Assembly (NCBI RefSeq): GCF_023053635.1
Contig: NC_086192.1
Coordinates: 9,721,001 to 9,785,000 of the forward strand
From: Elgaria multicarinata webbii
Lineage: Eukaryota > Chordata > Lepidosauria > Squamata > Anguidae
Direction of reading: 5' to 3'
Length of the DNA stretch: 64,000 nt
In this document: one piece after another, positions 11,118-21,355 of the stretch
How positions within the stretch are numbered: position 1 is the stretch's first letter
How the letters are laid out: the number at the start of each line of letters is the position of its first letter
Translations under genes and position numbers: made by a program
The notes under the pieces: model-generated
Seen by the model: the letters and a program-made list of their open reading frames with translations, nothing else
Databases searched by the model: none
What the model was told of the DNA's origin: nothing

Positions 11118-11275
11118 ATGGGTTCTCAAGGTGGCTTGCTTGAGAAAAATAAGCCATGCTGCATGGTTTAACCAAGCCACCCTGTGGAAAATCTCCTGGG
11201 TTCAGACAGCACATTCAACAAACAACTCACACTCAACCACTTAGTGTGGGTTAGTGTGTTGTGTGAACCCAGCCA
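10960..11275. mobile_element. Inverted-repeat DNA element (MITE) with CA microsatellite
   Basis: Terminal inverted repeats: GCTGGGTTCACACAACACG at the left and its complement near GTGTTGTGTGAACCCAGC at the right. Sub-terminal AACCCACATTCA-type blocks are also inverted. A (CA)n run at about 11084-11114 lies inside. Same family as 9783-10013. Confidence 0.72.
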
Positions 11276-11284
11276 TGGTTTTAG

Positions 11285-11808
11285 GATTATCTAGAAAGCA
11301 AGTTGTATGAAGGGACACTGAAGGAACTATGCTTAGTTTAGAAGAAAGTGGTGAGATTTCTACTCTCCTCCTTTGGAAGCTTTTAAGATTAGGATATACT
11401 TCAGGTCCAATGGTGGAATGAAATTACCTGCTTTGTTGCTTCCAGCCTTAAAAGTCTATTTTGGATGGGACTGGAAAATATCTTAGAGTAGTCGTGGAGG
11501 GGAATTTCTTCTTCCATGCCTTTGATTCAAACCATATCGTATTGTTGTTGTCGCTTTTATTTCTTGACCGTCATGTTTTCAGACTTAACCTCTGCATCCA
11601 CAACACCTAGTAAAATGATAGTTTGCTGCGAAAAGGCATTTCTCAGGAATTCCAAGGGGAGTCCACAGTACGCCCAAATATTTCCTGGACCTGTGTTAGA
11701 TGGGATTAGGACCCTTGTGTTCAAAGACGTCCTGCAGCGCGACGACTTGCGCTGGAGTCTTTCACCACCTAAATACTCCTTCGTTTTGTTGTGTTCATTT
11801 GTCCACAG
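11285..11808 (+). other. Distal part of the last TBX4 intron
   Basis: Unique sequence leading to the acceptor at 11808. No repeat family recognised. Confidence 0.6.
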
Positions 11809-12431
11809 AGGGTGCCCGACATCTGGACTTACCCTGCAAACGCTCTTATCTCGAAGCCTCCTCTTCCGTCGGGGAAGAGCACTATTTCCGGTCGCCGCCT
11901 CCATACGACCAGCAAATGCTAAGCCCCTCCTACTGCGGTGACGTGACGCCGAGGGAGGCCTGCATGTACTCTAGTTCGGGTGCGGAAATTGCCGGCGTCT
12001 CGTCAGTGGAAGATTTGCCTCCTCCCCCTCCCCCTTTGAGCTGCAATATGTGGACTTCAGTTGCACCTTACACCAGCTACAGCGTTCAGACAATGGAAAC
12101 CGTTCCGTACCAGCCGTTCCCTGCTCACTTCACTGCCACCACCATGATGCCGCGCCTCCCTACCATCACGAACCAAGGTTCCCAGCCTCCGGGCAACAGC
12201 CCCTTCACGGTGTACAATCAGCTTTCGCAGTCTCAGGTCCGGGAGAGAGTCCCCGCGCCGTCCTTCCCGAGGGAAAGGGTGCACCCTTCCGTGTGCGAGA
12301 GGAAGGCCCCCTCTCCCCACATAAGCACAGCCAATGAATTTCTGTACTCGCAAACCTTCTCGCTGTCGAGGGAATCCTCTTTACAGTATCATTCAGGCAT
12401 GGGGACTGTGGACAACTGGACGGACGGATGA
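11809..12431 (+). CDS. TBX4: TBX4 terminal coding exon with stop
   Basis: Last exon, 206 codons plus TGA at 12429-12431. The acceptor is TTTGTCCACAG ending at 11808; the two first bases complete a Glu codon, then [16 protein letters not shown] follows. It encodes the C-terminal transactivation region: [29 protein letters not shown], a proline run ([15 protein letters not shown]), [39 protein letters not shown] and the end [19 protein letters not shown]. All of these have close counterparts in mammalian TBX4. The proline run looks slightly longer than in mammals. The frame is intact, and with the two previous exons it gives about 317 of an expected roughly 545-550 residues. This is a single-exon C-terminus, as usual in the TBX4/TBX5 pair. 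Confidence 0.97.
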
Positions 12432-13114
12432 CTCCGGCTGCAGAGCAATGAACATAATGACTACAGTTAGACTCACTGCTCGGGGACAATGTTAACTCAG
12501 TGTTAATACCTGTGGGTAACTTGCACTTCCGTGACACCTACAGTTCTGCCTTTGCAATTCCATGGATGTTTGTGTATCTGAAGAGATCGCTTTCCGTTAG
12601 ACGCACGACCAGCTCAGTTTTGGGAAGTGGGAGGGAGGGGGAAACCCAGTTGTGTACAAAGGAACCTGGCTCAATGGCTTGGATCCACCAGTCACATTTG
12701 TCCAGTCAAACATTTGCCCCGTCAGAGGAACACTCCCTCACTGAATGTATCGAACACTTACAAACAACAACACGCACCGGAATCCTCCACACAGACTATT
12801 CACCAAGCATCCCCTCAATTTCATGGCATCTTGTAGCCTTTTGTTTTGTTTTGTTTACAAAACAGAGATCAAACAGAGTGTACGATTCACAAGCCACTTA
12901 AGCAGGTTAAATACACATATGCAAGGTCAGCCCCAACCAGGGTTGGGCCACAATGGTGCAGCTTCACAGGCCGAAAATGACACTGATAGAAGGTGGCCAT
13001 GTGGCTATGGATGTGCTTATCTTTAATTCTTTAGTTTCTTCACAGTTTAAAACGTTCTCTGTGTGCGTCTCTATCCCTCCTTTGCAAAGCAGCCAGACAC
13101 TAGTGTCCTTCTCT

Positions 13115-13168
13115 AAGATATACTGGGACAGCAGTATATCTTGCATTAAGATGTAGCGCTGTCCCAGT
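13115..13168 (+). other. Two mutually exclusive hairpins in the TBX4 3' UTR
   Basis: AAGATATACTG (13115-13125) pairs perfectly with CAGTATATCTT (13132-13142) around a 6-base loop. ACTGGGACAG (13122-13131), which overlaps the first stem and its loop, is perfectly complementary to CTGTCCCAGT (13159-13168). Both stems cannot form together. Any regulatory role is inference. Confidence 0.5.
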
Positions 13169-13497
13169 GACTTCTTGGGAAGGACACGCCCCAGGGAGGG
13201 TGCACGTGCTCTCTCTCTGTGGGGGGAGAGGGCGCTTTTTAGGCTGTGGACCAGGGGGAGGGGGAGAAAGAAGGTATTACGAGTTAAGTACTTCTCCCCA
13301 AACATACACAAATGGTTTGTGGCGGTAGCTGTCTCTACCAAGAAGTAGCCAAAATGGCCACTTCTGTTTCTCTACCCACAAATAAGAGAATGAAACGAAG
13401 AGGAACATGTCAGGTTTGTCCCAGGCCCAACTGCGAGGGAACTAATGCAAGTGTGTTGAAGGGTCCTGTGGCTTGCACTCACATGGTCAATCCATGG

Positions 13498-13503
13498 AAT
13501 AAA
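13498..13503 (+). terminator. Candidate TBX4 poly(A) signal AATAAA
   Basis: A canonical AATAAA about 1.07 kb after the stop codon, in repeat-free sequence. The cleavage site would be expected 10-30 bases further. No transcript evidence is available here. Confidence 0.45.
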
Positions 13504-13525
13504 ATTAGAATTTAAAAATCCTAAG

Positions 13526-13865
13526 TGTTTTCCTGCAATTATTAATAAGTGGAGCACACCAGATGAATCAACTTCAGAGTTAATACAAACCAGGAACACA
13601 ATTCTCTGATTTTCTCTGGCAGAAATCTCATTATAATGAACAGGAGTTCTGCCTTTGCACATAACCCATCATTTCAGTGGAGCATCTGCTGGGGAGGGCG
13701 GAAATCCAGTTTGGATTGCACCTTATAGCTCTTGCTCCCACATGGCACCCAAAGGAGCACACCATAGACTCACCCTAGTTAGCTTTAAATATGGAAGCAG
13801 TGAGTTTCATATCCCATATTCAGAGGATATTACACAACCATAGATTCAGTGCAAAATGAGACATT
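13526..13865. other. Intergenic sequence after TBX4
   Basis: No gene or repeat recognised; it precedes the large palindrome. Confidence 0.5.
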
Positions 13866-14061
13866 ACCACCGATGTGGGTGAGGAAGTGCTCAGTGTAAT
13901 GAAATGAAGCCATAGAGGGGAAGAGAGCCTGATGATGCAAGGCTGCCATTTTCAGCAGCAACCCGTTGCTGCTGAAAATGGCAGCCTTGCATCATCAGGC
14001 TCTCTTCCCCTCTATGGCTTCATTTCATTACACTGAGCACTTCCTCACCCACATCGGTGGT
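13866..14061. repeat. Perfect 97-bp inverted repeat with 2-bp spacer
   Basis: Left arm 13866-13962 (starts ACCACCGATGTGGGTGAGG) and right arm 13965-14061 (ends CCCACATCGGTGGT) are exact reverse complements across all 97 positions when compared by eye. They are separated only by CC. No obvious target duplication flanks it. It may be a foldback element, a template-switch product or an assembly artefact. Confidence 0.95.
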
Positions 14062-14479
14062 CCCCAACAGTGTGGGAAAATGCAGTGTAATGACAGGAGG
14101 TAGAACTGGACTACCTGTGTAGGAGAGGAGTGGCCGGAGGGTTGACACAGGGCTGACGTTTTCACTGGCAGCTCCATGGTCCTGGTAATGCGCCCTCAAA
14201 TAAGTATTTGAGTTCTACAAACCTAAAACATGCTCTCTTACCTGTTCTGTCGCTCCCAAGGCCTTTTGCCACGCAGCAGACTCAGGTAGGAATGAAGCAG
14301 TTCCTGAAAAAAAAAATCCACTCCTGGTGTTAGGTGAGAAGGAATTCTACTTTAAAATTGCTTTTAAAAAAACCTCCTTGGAAATAGAAACTAGTACAGC
14401 ACAGAGCAGGCACAGATTTAAAAAACGCACCACACAACATAAGAAAGCACGCAGTCATAGAGAACACGGAAAACTGCTT
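14062..14479. other. Intergenic sequence
   Basis: No gene seen. The phrase CAGTGTAATGA near 14083 repeats a phrase found in the palindrome arm just upstream. Confidence 0.45.
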
Positions 14480-14760
14480 GTCCATCTAGCGTAGTACGGT
14501 CTACTACAGTGGTGAGCTGAAAGTAAATCTCCAGACGTTCTGGACTTCAACTCCCAGCATTCCTGACATTAGCCATGCTGACAGGCACCTCTGGGAATTA
14601 AAGTCCCGGACATCCGGAAATCTATCTTCTGCCCACTCCTGGTTTCTTCTGACCATCAATGGCTCACCAGGGCCTTTTCCTTCCCTTCTACCTGATCCTT
14701 CTTTTAACTGGAAATGTCAGAGCTCAAACCCAGGACCTTCTGCTAACAAGAAGGAAAAAA
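14480..14760 (-). mobile_element. tRNA-derived SINE interrupted by a hAT-like MITE
   Basis: SINE parts in minus orientation flank the insertion: TTGTCCATCTAGCG at 14479-14510 and ACCTGATCC ... AAACCCAGGACCTTCTGC at 14690-14745. Between them, about 14505-14645, lies an inverted-repeat hAT-like unit (GTGGTGAGCTGAAAGT ... TCTTCTGCCCACTCC). Confidence 0.6.
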
Positions 14761-15060
14761 ACCAAACACAACCCAAACACCTCTTAGGGATACACCCTCC
14801 CCACCCCACTACCCGATTCTCAGTTCACCAGACCCATTCTTGGCACAACACAACAATGCTAGTCTATAGGGATCTTCCCAGAGTGGTGGTTCCATGCCAA
14901 TGAGCGGACGCGGGGGAAAGAGGCATTTTTCATAACACCGAGGCCACTAAAGGAACGGTTATTTTTCATCCAGTACAACCATACAGTCATGTGAATGACT
15001 AGAGAGGGCGTTTATAATCAGAACTGGGAAATCACTACAAGTGTTGCATGCTGAATAGTT

Positions 15061-15119
15061 ATTTATATATATATATATCTACCTATATATATAAAGTATA
15101 TCTCTCTCTCTCTCTCTCA
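15061..15119. repeat. (TA)n and (TC)n microsatellites
   Basis: An AT-alternating stretch followed by an eight-unit TC run. Confidence 0.85.
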
Positions 15120-15670
15120 CCAATGCAGGCCCACACGTTCCATTCAGCTTCGCTTTTTTTTTTTTAAACAATGAAATACGTAATAAAATAATGAATGTTG
15201 AAAGGGACTTTTTTTTTTTTAAAGACAGCTATTTAAGTTTTTTTAAAAAAATTACACCCTTTTGTGATGTAAAAACTAAGATTTGGTTAGAAGAAACATA
15301 TATGCTACAGATAAATCTCTATTAGGATCCACATTAGATAAAAAGGCAGTGTGGCCTTTTTTGTTTTTTAAAGCTTTGTATAGACATTTTATTTTACATA
15401 TCAGAACATAAAAAAAAACATTTTACTACTATAAACTGTCTCTAGGTGGCTTTCAATCACTAGCACTGACATTTTTGGGTCCTTTGCTCACCAAATTTGC
15501 ACAGGATTCCAAAATCTGAATTCCTTGCATTGTCACCAAAAGTTTAGGGTCACAGCATTTTCAATGCTTATATTAAAAGAAACAAAACAAGAGTCACTGG
15601 TCGGAGGCATTTTGTCGCCATCCCAAAGTTGGGAGATACGTTTTCGATTGTTTTAGAGGTACCAGTAAAC
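15120..15670. other. Repeat-poor AT-rich block
   Basis: Several T and A homopolymers and otherwise unique sequence. TTTATT at 15388-15393 would be AATAAA on the minus strand, so a 3' UTR of an opposite-strand gene or a distal TBX4 UTR is conceivable, but no exon supports either. Confidence 0.3.
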
Positions 15671-15679
15671 ATTAGAACG

Positions 15680-15827
15680 TAAGAAGAGCCCTCCTGGGTG
15701 AGTCCAAGCGTCCATCTAGTCCAGCACTCTGTTCACGCAGTGGCCAACTAGGGAACCGCAAAGCAGGACACTGTACAACAGCACCCTCCCACCCATGTTC
15801 CCCAGCAACTAGTGTATACAGGCTTAG
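15680..15827 (-). mobile_element. CR1 LINE 3' end, TCTTATG-tailed type
   Basis: Minus-strand copy: TAAGAAGAGCCCTCCTGG, CATCTAGTCCAGCACTCTGT, CCCACCCATGTTCCCCAGC. It stops where the duplicated SINE segment begins. Confidence 0.8.
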
Positions 15828-15831
15828 GAAG

Positions 15832-16236
15832 GAAAGGAACCTCTCGTGCAAGCACTGAGTCATTACTGACTCTTGGAGGGACGCCAGCTTTCGCTGACGT
15901 TTTCTTGGCAGGCCTTAGAGCGGGGTGGTTTGCCGTTGCCTTCCCCGGCCGTGATTACCTTTCCCCCAGCTAGCTGGGTACTCATTTTACCGACCTCGGG
16001 AGGATGGAAGGCTGAGTCGACCCGAGCCAGCTGCCTGAAACCAGCTTCCGCTGGGATCGAACTCAGGCCGTGGGGAGAGATTCAGCTGCAGAAACGGCTG
16101 CTTTACCACTCTGCGCCACATTTGGTCTTAATACATAAGTCGTTGGGTATGGAAGCATATCAGAATGCATATTTCAATTAACAAACAAGTATATTCCTAT
16201 GGTATTATAGTTCTAATAGTGTTTGCAAAGGGAAGC
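15832..16236 (-). mobile_element. Sauria-type SINE plus 5' flank, duplicated copy A
   Basis: In minus orientation: a tRNA-like head (GGCGCAGAGTGGTAAAGCAG, B box GAGTTCGATCC), a middle with GTCGGTAAAATGAGTACCC, and a 3' end (GGCAAACCACCCC, GCCAAGAAAACGTCA, AGAGTCAGTAATGACTCAG) resembling Bov-B LINE tails. About 120 bp beyond the head (16115-16236) is also shared with copy B at 39042-39461. Roughly seven substitutions were seen between the copies. Confidence 0.8.
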
Positions 16237-16299
16237 TCTTGGTGGATTCTCAGCAAATTTGATTTACCGCTCTGCACCACACGAGGCTTACTGCCTTGG

Positions 16300-16427
16300 A
16301 TTCTGGAGGTTGCACACATCAGGACTAGTAGCCATTGATAGCCTTCTCCAGGAATTTATCCAACCCCCTTTTAAAGCCATCACCACCCCTTGTGGTAGTG
16401 AATTCCATAGTTTACCTATGCGCTGCC
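16300..16427 (-). mobile_element. CR1 LINE internal fragment
   Basis: ACACATCAGGACTAGTAGCC, AGGAATTTATCCAACCCCC and TGTGGTAGTGAATTCCATAG match the minus strand of the TCTTATG-tailed CR1 body. Confidence 0.8.
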
Positions 16428-16926
16428 ACAAGATGTGCATATGTAAAAAGGAATGCATTATGGGAAGTGGGAGGAAAAGATTAGGCTTATACCTACTGAG
16501 ATGGTCTCCAACTGCCACACAGTCAAGCTGTCATTTCTCTCACATAGAAAACTAGTATATGCTACAACATTCCAAGGGCAACTGCTTTTGCACATGTAAA
16601 GGGCTTTCCTTTGGAAATGTCCATAGCCTTGTCAACGACAGTAATTGCAAATTAAGGGGTAGAACAAGTTTAGAATATTCAGTTGCCAAATATAGAGAAG
16701 CTTCCTATCTCATTCAATGCTTTCTATTTCTACTGTGCTCTACAAGGATGGAATAAATTTTTGAAATGTGTTATGCAGGACTGCAAGTTTTAATCAGTAG
16801 ATTGACCTACTAAAACATTAACTGATTACTTAAGGAGGTCCAATTTTAATGGAAGGGGATGAGAGTTACTTTTTTGAGATATTTTGGTTCTTGTGTATTA
16901 CTAAGGTAAAAAGGGAAGAAAAAAAC
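16428..16926. other. Intergenic sequence
   Basis: Unique and AT-rich; nothing recognised. Confidence 0.5.
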
Positions 16927-16964
16927 GTTAATATTAAATGTTAATATTAACATTTAATATTAAC
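16927..16964. repeat. Perfect 38-bp AT-rich palindrome
   Basis: GTTAATATTAAATGTTAAT followed directly by its exact reverse complement, with no spacer. Confidence 0.95.
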
Positions 16965-16978
16965 AACCCTTCTAACAA

Positions 16979-17109
16979 TGGGTTGGATCTAGAACTACGC
17001 ATGCTTAAACTAGACTCATTGAAATGAAGGCTTAAGTTAGTCCTGAGTTACTTGTCCCATTGATTTGAATGGGTCTGCTCTAAGCCTGACTATGCCTGTA
17101 TCCAACCCA
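16979..17109. mobile_element. Short inverted-repeat element
   Basis: Termini TGGGTTGGAT and ATCCAACCCA. The interior has CATTGAAATGAAGG against CCCATTGATTTGAATGGG. A similar layout occurs at 18015-18226. Confidence 0.6.
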
Positions 17110-18014
17110 ATGAGTGGAAGCTTCAGATGGTTAAGCTAATTCATGCAAGGCGACTATAGTAACATTCTATGTGTAAATTTAATTAAATTTGATCTGCTAA
17201 TTGGCTAAAAGAATGTAGTAAATCAATGGGATATTCTTTAATCAATGGATAGCTTCATTTGGATATAATGCGTGGCTATCCCCATTTATGTGGGAATTCT
17301 TTAAGTGGCCTCTACCTTATTTATACATATATACGTTTATCCATTCAAGGCCTCCAGGTGAGTAAAAGCAGTTTTATTTGAAAAAGCCCCTGGTCTCGTG
17401 TGGAGTTTATATTTTCAACATTGGTCTTTTTCTCACTGGTATGTCTCCCGCACCCCCATTTGCTCATTTCCTTTGGCCTCGATGGCATTTCTACCAATAT
17501 TGGATTTGGCACACTCTCAGAGTAGTACAAATATTATAGCAGAGGACCTATACGTCATGTTAAAATATGCCAGAAATTAAAGAAGCTAAACTTAATCCAC
17601 AGGCAAAAAAAGAAAAGGAAAGGGGAAAAAAGAGAGAGATGGATTTGCTAACATTGGCAATTCTTGTGTTCAGGACAAGCCAACATCTGGAATAAAAAAA
17701 GGGCGCTTTTTTGGCAAGGATATTTTCTTATGAAGGAGGAGGGGGTCTCTACATTCTGGAAAATATGGGCCGCTCCACACTGCTTTTATTATGTCATTAA
17801 ATAATTCTTATTACAGCTTGTAGAAAAATAATGTCTCTTTTGAAGAGGAGAATCCCACCACCCAGGAAAGGGAGAGGGCAAAGCCCTCCGCAAGGCGGAA
17901 AAGGCATCACTTTTGTCAGCCAATCAAAATCTCCCAGCATTCTCTGGGCAGGAAGAACGGGTTTTTACACAACGCCATCCTAGCAGCATTTAGAACGGGG
18001 CATTTATAATTATT
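17110..18014. other. Intergenic sequence
   Basis: AT-rich and unique; no gene or repeat family recognised. Short open frames on both strands near 17345-17580 are not supported by splice sites or homology. Confidence 0.5.
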
Positions 18015-18226
18015 GGTTTAGATCCAGACTTAGTCATACTGAAAGCAGATCCACTGGAATCAATTGGACTTAAATTAATCATGACTAATTTAAGCCCCAT
18101 TGATTTCAACGGATCTACTCTAAATCTGCTATTCTACACACACTTGAATGGGAATACCATTGAATTAAATTAGGCTTCCTTCTGAGTAGACATACATAGG
18201 ACTGCAGTGGAAGTGTGGATCCAATC
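18015..18226. mobile_element. Short inverted-repeat element
   Basis: GGTTTAGATCCAGACTTAG near the left and GAGTAGACATACATAGGACT ... GTGGATCCAATC near the right. Internally TTAATCATGACTAATTTAAG is partly palindromic. Related to 16979-17109. Confidence 0.45.
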
Positions 18227-18662
18227 TGATACTTATAATGGTGAAATTCCAAAAGGTGAAAATCCACCAGAGACGACAACAGAATAAAGTGTTTAATTTA
18301 GAAAGATACAGAACTGGAACTGTTCAAGATTTTTTATAGTATAAGAGGATCTTATGTGTAGCATTGCCGGGAATAATCATGTACAAAACCTACAAAATAT
18401 TGATATGAAAAGCCCTGGTTGATTTATTTTCTGCCAAGTAATAATTTGATCTGGGAAGTGGAAGACCCAAAATATCAAATTGGCCATATTAAGGAGGTGG
18501 CATCATCAATGTATATATTTAAAGAGTATATTTTTGTTATTTTACGCCCCCCCAGAGAACTTCGATAGACGGTGGCATACAAATGCTGTAATTAATCGAT
18601 CAATTAAATGATAACATAAGCAAAAGAGAACACTTTACCTCTCTGCAAGAACCTTACCCTTA
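18227..18662. other. Intergenic sequence
   Basis: Unique AT-rich sequence; nothing recognised. Confidence 0.45.
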
Positions 18663-18992
18663 CATAGGGGTGGGAAAACTGTGGCCCTGTAGATGCTGTT
18701 GGACTATTTGCTGGTGAACATGGCTCTAAGGGTGCTGTTGCATTGCTAGTTGTGGTTTGCCGGGGATCAGCTGGCTGGCCACTGTGGGAACAGAACTTCT
18801 GCTGGACTAGATGGACCCTTGGACTGATCCAGCAAAGCTCTTCTGATGTTCTGACAGGCTGAGAGTCACTGCTCCTCTCCTTCCCCCGTCTGCATGCCCC
18901 CTGCCCCCTCCGCCAAGAGGAAGGAACGCCACTGGAACTGAACCTGATGGCCATATAGGCCCCTTCCAACTCTACTATTCTATGAATCTAGT
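18663..18992 (+). mobile_element. hAT half plus two CR1 tails
   Basis: 18663-18707 is the left half of a hAT-like MITE (GGGGTGGGAAAACTGTGGCC), broken at 18708. There a TCTTATG-type CR1 3' end begins and runs to about 18853 (GCTGGACTAGATGGACCCTT). 18938-18992 is an ATTCTATG-type CR1 tail (GGCCATATAGGCCCCTTCC). Confidence 0.72.
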
Positions 18993-19074
18993 ACTGGGTG
19001 ACTTTGGCAACAAGTACTGGGTGAGGATGATGGGCATTGTAGCCCAATACCTGCTATTTGATCTTTTTAAACTG

Positions 19075-19140
19075 AAGATGCGAGGGATTGAACTTGGAAC
19101 CTTTTGCACTCATCTCCCGCTGAGCCACGTACGGCCCCTC
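19075..19140 (-). mobile_element. tRNA-derived SINE head
   Basis: Minus strand: GTGGCTCAGCGGGAGATGAG and the B box AAGTTCAATCC. Confidence 0.65.
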
Positions 19141-19654
19141 ACAAGAACAGCCCTCAATGGGGGCCAAGATTTTGGAACGAGATATATCGACTGTCAAATT
19201 GCTTGGGAACAACAACCTCAATGCTATCAAATCCCAACAGATACAAGTGGACATTTTCCAGCACAGGGAAGCCCAACGTGGTTGCATTTCATTGCAAAAG
19301 AAGATATTTAAAAATAAAATAAATGAAGGGACCAATTAAAGTTGAAAGGGAGAGTCTGGTATGTCAAATCTCTTCAAGAAGCATAGGTTATTGAAAAGCA
19401 TTAGAAAGTAGCCCCCAAAACAGAAAAAAGTCCATGAAAAGACCAGCAGGATCATGGAATTCTGTGGTGAGTCGGCATTTAAAAACAGAATATTACAATG
19501 ACTACAGTACTCACCTCATTTTGCGTGCATAGCAAAGCATTCTGGATGTGCACCGTGTCACCCTCTGGCTGGCATATGGTTGCAGGATTGAGGCTAATTG
19601 ATCACATCACTGTCAAGAGATTTAAATTTGATTTATTGTTGTCAGTTTAAATGT
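19141..19654. other. Intergenic sequence
   Basis: Nothing recognised. The open frame at 19104-19322 runs out of a SINE head and is not a gene. Confidence 0.45.
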
Positions 19655-19960
19655 CCTTTCCCCCTTTGCCCAAGGCACACGTGCTTTCCCCCTTACACTG
19701 TAGCATCACCATGACCCTGTGAGGTAAAGTTAGACTGAGACGTGATGCCTGGCCTAAGCTCACCCAATGAGCTCCATGAGGGCCAACAGAACCCAAAAAC
19801 ATCCGTCTACCCAACACTTTTTCTGAAGGCTAAAAGCAGTCAGCGTGAGGCAGAAGACCCAGGTTCAAGTCCCTGCTCCACTACGACATTTGCTGGGCCA
19901 CAGTGGGCCAGTTGCTATCTTGCGGCCTACCTCACTGGGCTGTGAGGATGAAATGGTGGT
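19655..19960. mobile_element. Two MIR-like SINE fragments
   Basis: 19655-19805: CCTGTGAGGTAAAGTTAGAC and GCCTAAGCTCACCCAATGAG, a MIR-type 3' block. 19833-19960: ACCCAGGTTCAAGTCCCTGC through TGGGCTGTGAGGATGAAAT, a MIR-type head and core. Confidence 0.5.
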
Positions 19961-20088
19961 GGAGCCATGGAGGAGGGGATTAACTCAGGGCATTTTCAAA
20001 TATATAAAATACTGGGGGAAATTCCCCATCGTCCCTCATGAATTTCCCGCCAGTGATTGGGCAAAGGCTAAGCATCGTCCTAAACAGG

Positions 20089-20220
20089 GGTGGGCAATTT
20101 TTGGCCCTCCAGATGTTTTGGTCTACAACACCTACCAGCCTGAGCTAGCACAAGAGTGGGGGATGATGGGAGTTGTAGGCCAAAGCTTTTTGAGGCCACA
20201 ACTTGCTCACCTCTGTCCTA
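20089..20220. mobile_element. hAT-like MITE
   Basis: Left end AGGGGTGGGCAATTTTTGGC, then CCTCCAGATGTTTTGG; right half GGGAGTTGTAGGCCAAAGC ... CAACTTGCTCACCTCTG. About 130 bp with imperfect inverted repeats. Confidence 0.75.
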
Positions 20221-20764
20221 AAACAAAGAAACATTTGTTACATATCCCAGGGTAAAGCATATTTTTTTGGTTTTTAAAATGGCTTGTCATCGTATTTTAA
20301 ACCATTAGCTTTGTCTTTATTCTATTGTTAGGGAGAGAAGATTTCCATTTATGAATTCAACAAAAGTGCTCGTTTATTTTTCAAGTTTCTGTACCACCTT
20401 GCTCTGGTTCTCATGGCACTATGAAGACACCCGACGGCAGTATAAAAGAACAAAATCATCACAACAGCCATGTTTATAAATGACAACAGTCCCTAAAATC
20501 ACGATACTACTAAAAATAACCAAAGTAGCTAAAACGTCACCATTTTTGGCTGGCAAATTAATAGCCGGCTGAAACTGTACTGCTCTAACTTGGTATTTAA
20601 AAGTAGATAAAGACACCAACCATTGGACTTCACCTGGGAGAGAATTCTGAAAAGGTGATATCAATACCACCTGGGCTATTTATCATTCAGACATCCCAAG
20701 GGTGAGGTACCAAGAGCGGAGTGTTCCTAGGTATGTTGAAGAGTGGGAATGTTCACGTGGTGGC
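20221..20764. other. Intergenic sequence
   Basis: Nothing recognised. A minus-strand open frame at 20419-20670 has no homology evidence. Confidence 0.4.
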
Positions 20765-20852
20765 GGCATCCCTCCAGATGCTCCAGGACTACCATTAGCT
20801 GGCTGGGGCTGATGGGAATTGGAGTCCAACAACCTCTGGAGGAACACAGATT
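20765..20852. mobile_element. hAT-like MITE fragment
   Basis: ATCCCTCCAGATGCTCC against GGAGTCCAACAACCTCTGGA around a GCTGGGGCTGATGGG centre. Confidence 0.6.
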
Positions 20853-20874
20853 GCTAGATGGGTGGATACAAGCA

Positions 20875-21355
20875 AGAGGGCCTTCTCTGTTGTGGCACCC
20901 CCCCTTATGGAATAAATTCCCCAAGGAAGTTTGCCTGGGGCTACGTAGTTATCTTTTTAGCAAAGACAGTAGGGAGGTGCGTGACAGAGCACCTCCTTTG
21001 CATGCAAAAGTCCTCAGTTCACTCTCCAGCTGCCGCTACTGCCAGTCAGTGTCGACAATACCGGGCTAGATGGACCTAGGCTCTGAAGCAGTATAAGGCA
21101 ATTTCATTTGTTCCTACCTTTCTTTTCTCTCAGGTATTTTAGAGACCTAATTCTATATTTTTATGCCTGTTTTATCGATCCCTGTGCTGCTGCTTATTCC
21201 GCTTTGTACTGTATTCCTCTAAATATTTGTATCGTATTTTATATTTTTAGCTGGTTTTTTTAATGAGATTTTAGTGTTTAACTGTTTGTAATCTACCCAG
21301 AGTACAACTGGTTATTGGGTGGATTAGAAATGTAATAAATAAATAGAAACATAAA
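20875..21355 (+). mobile_element. L2-like LINE 3' end with nested SINE
   Basis: 20875-20967 translates to AFSVVAP-type text (GPSLLWHPPLWNKFP in frame), the L2-type ORF2 C-terminal motif. A tRNA-derived SINE (about 20968-21116, GACAGAGCACCTCCTTTGCA ... CGGGCTAGATGGACC) interrupts it. The L2-like tail resumes at 21117 and ends TAGAAATGTAATAAATAAAT. The SINE is therefore the younger insertion. Confidence 0.75.

Larger units (their letters stand above)
12432..13525 (+). other. TBX4: TBX4 3' untranslated region (inferred extent)
   Basis: Runs from the stop codon to just past the first good poly(A) signal, AATAAA at 13498-13503. It is free of recognisable interspersed repeats, unlike the DNA further on, which fits transcribed sequence. 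It contains a TTTTG-repeat stretch near 12840 and two overlapping hairpin-forming segments at 13115-13168. The true end could be further downstream: another repeat-poor AT-rich block lies at 15120-15670. Confidence 0.6.

Noticed and set aside
15120-15670. 3' UTR of an opposite-strand gene such as BRIP1
   Set aside because: Only a minus-strand AATAAA at 15388-15393 and repeat-poor sequence suggest it; no coding exon follows on the minus strand.
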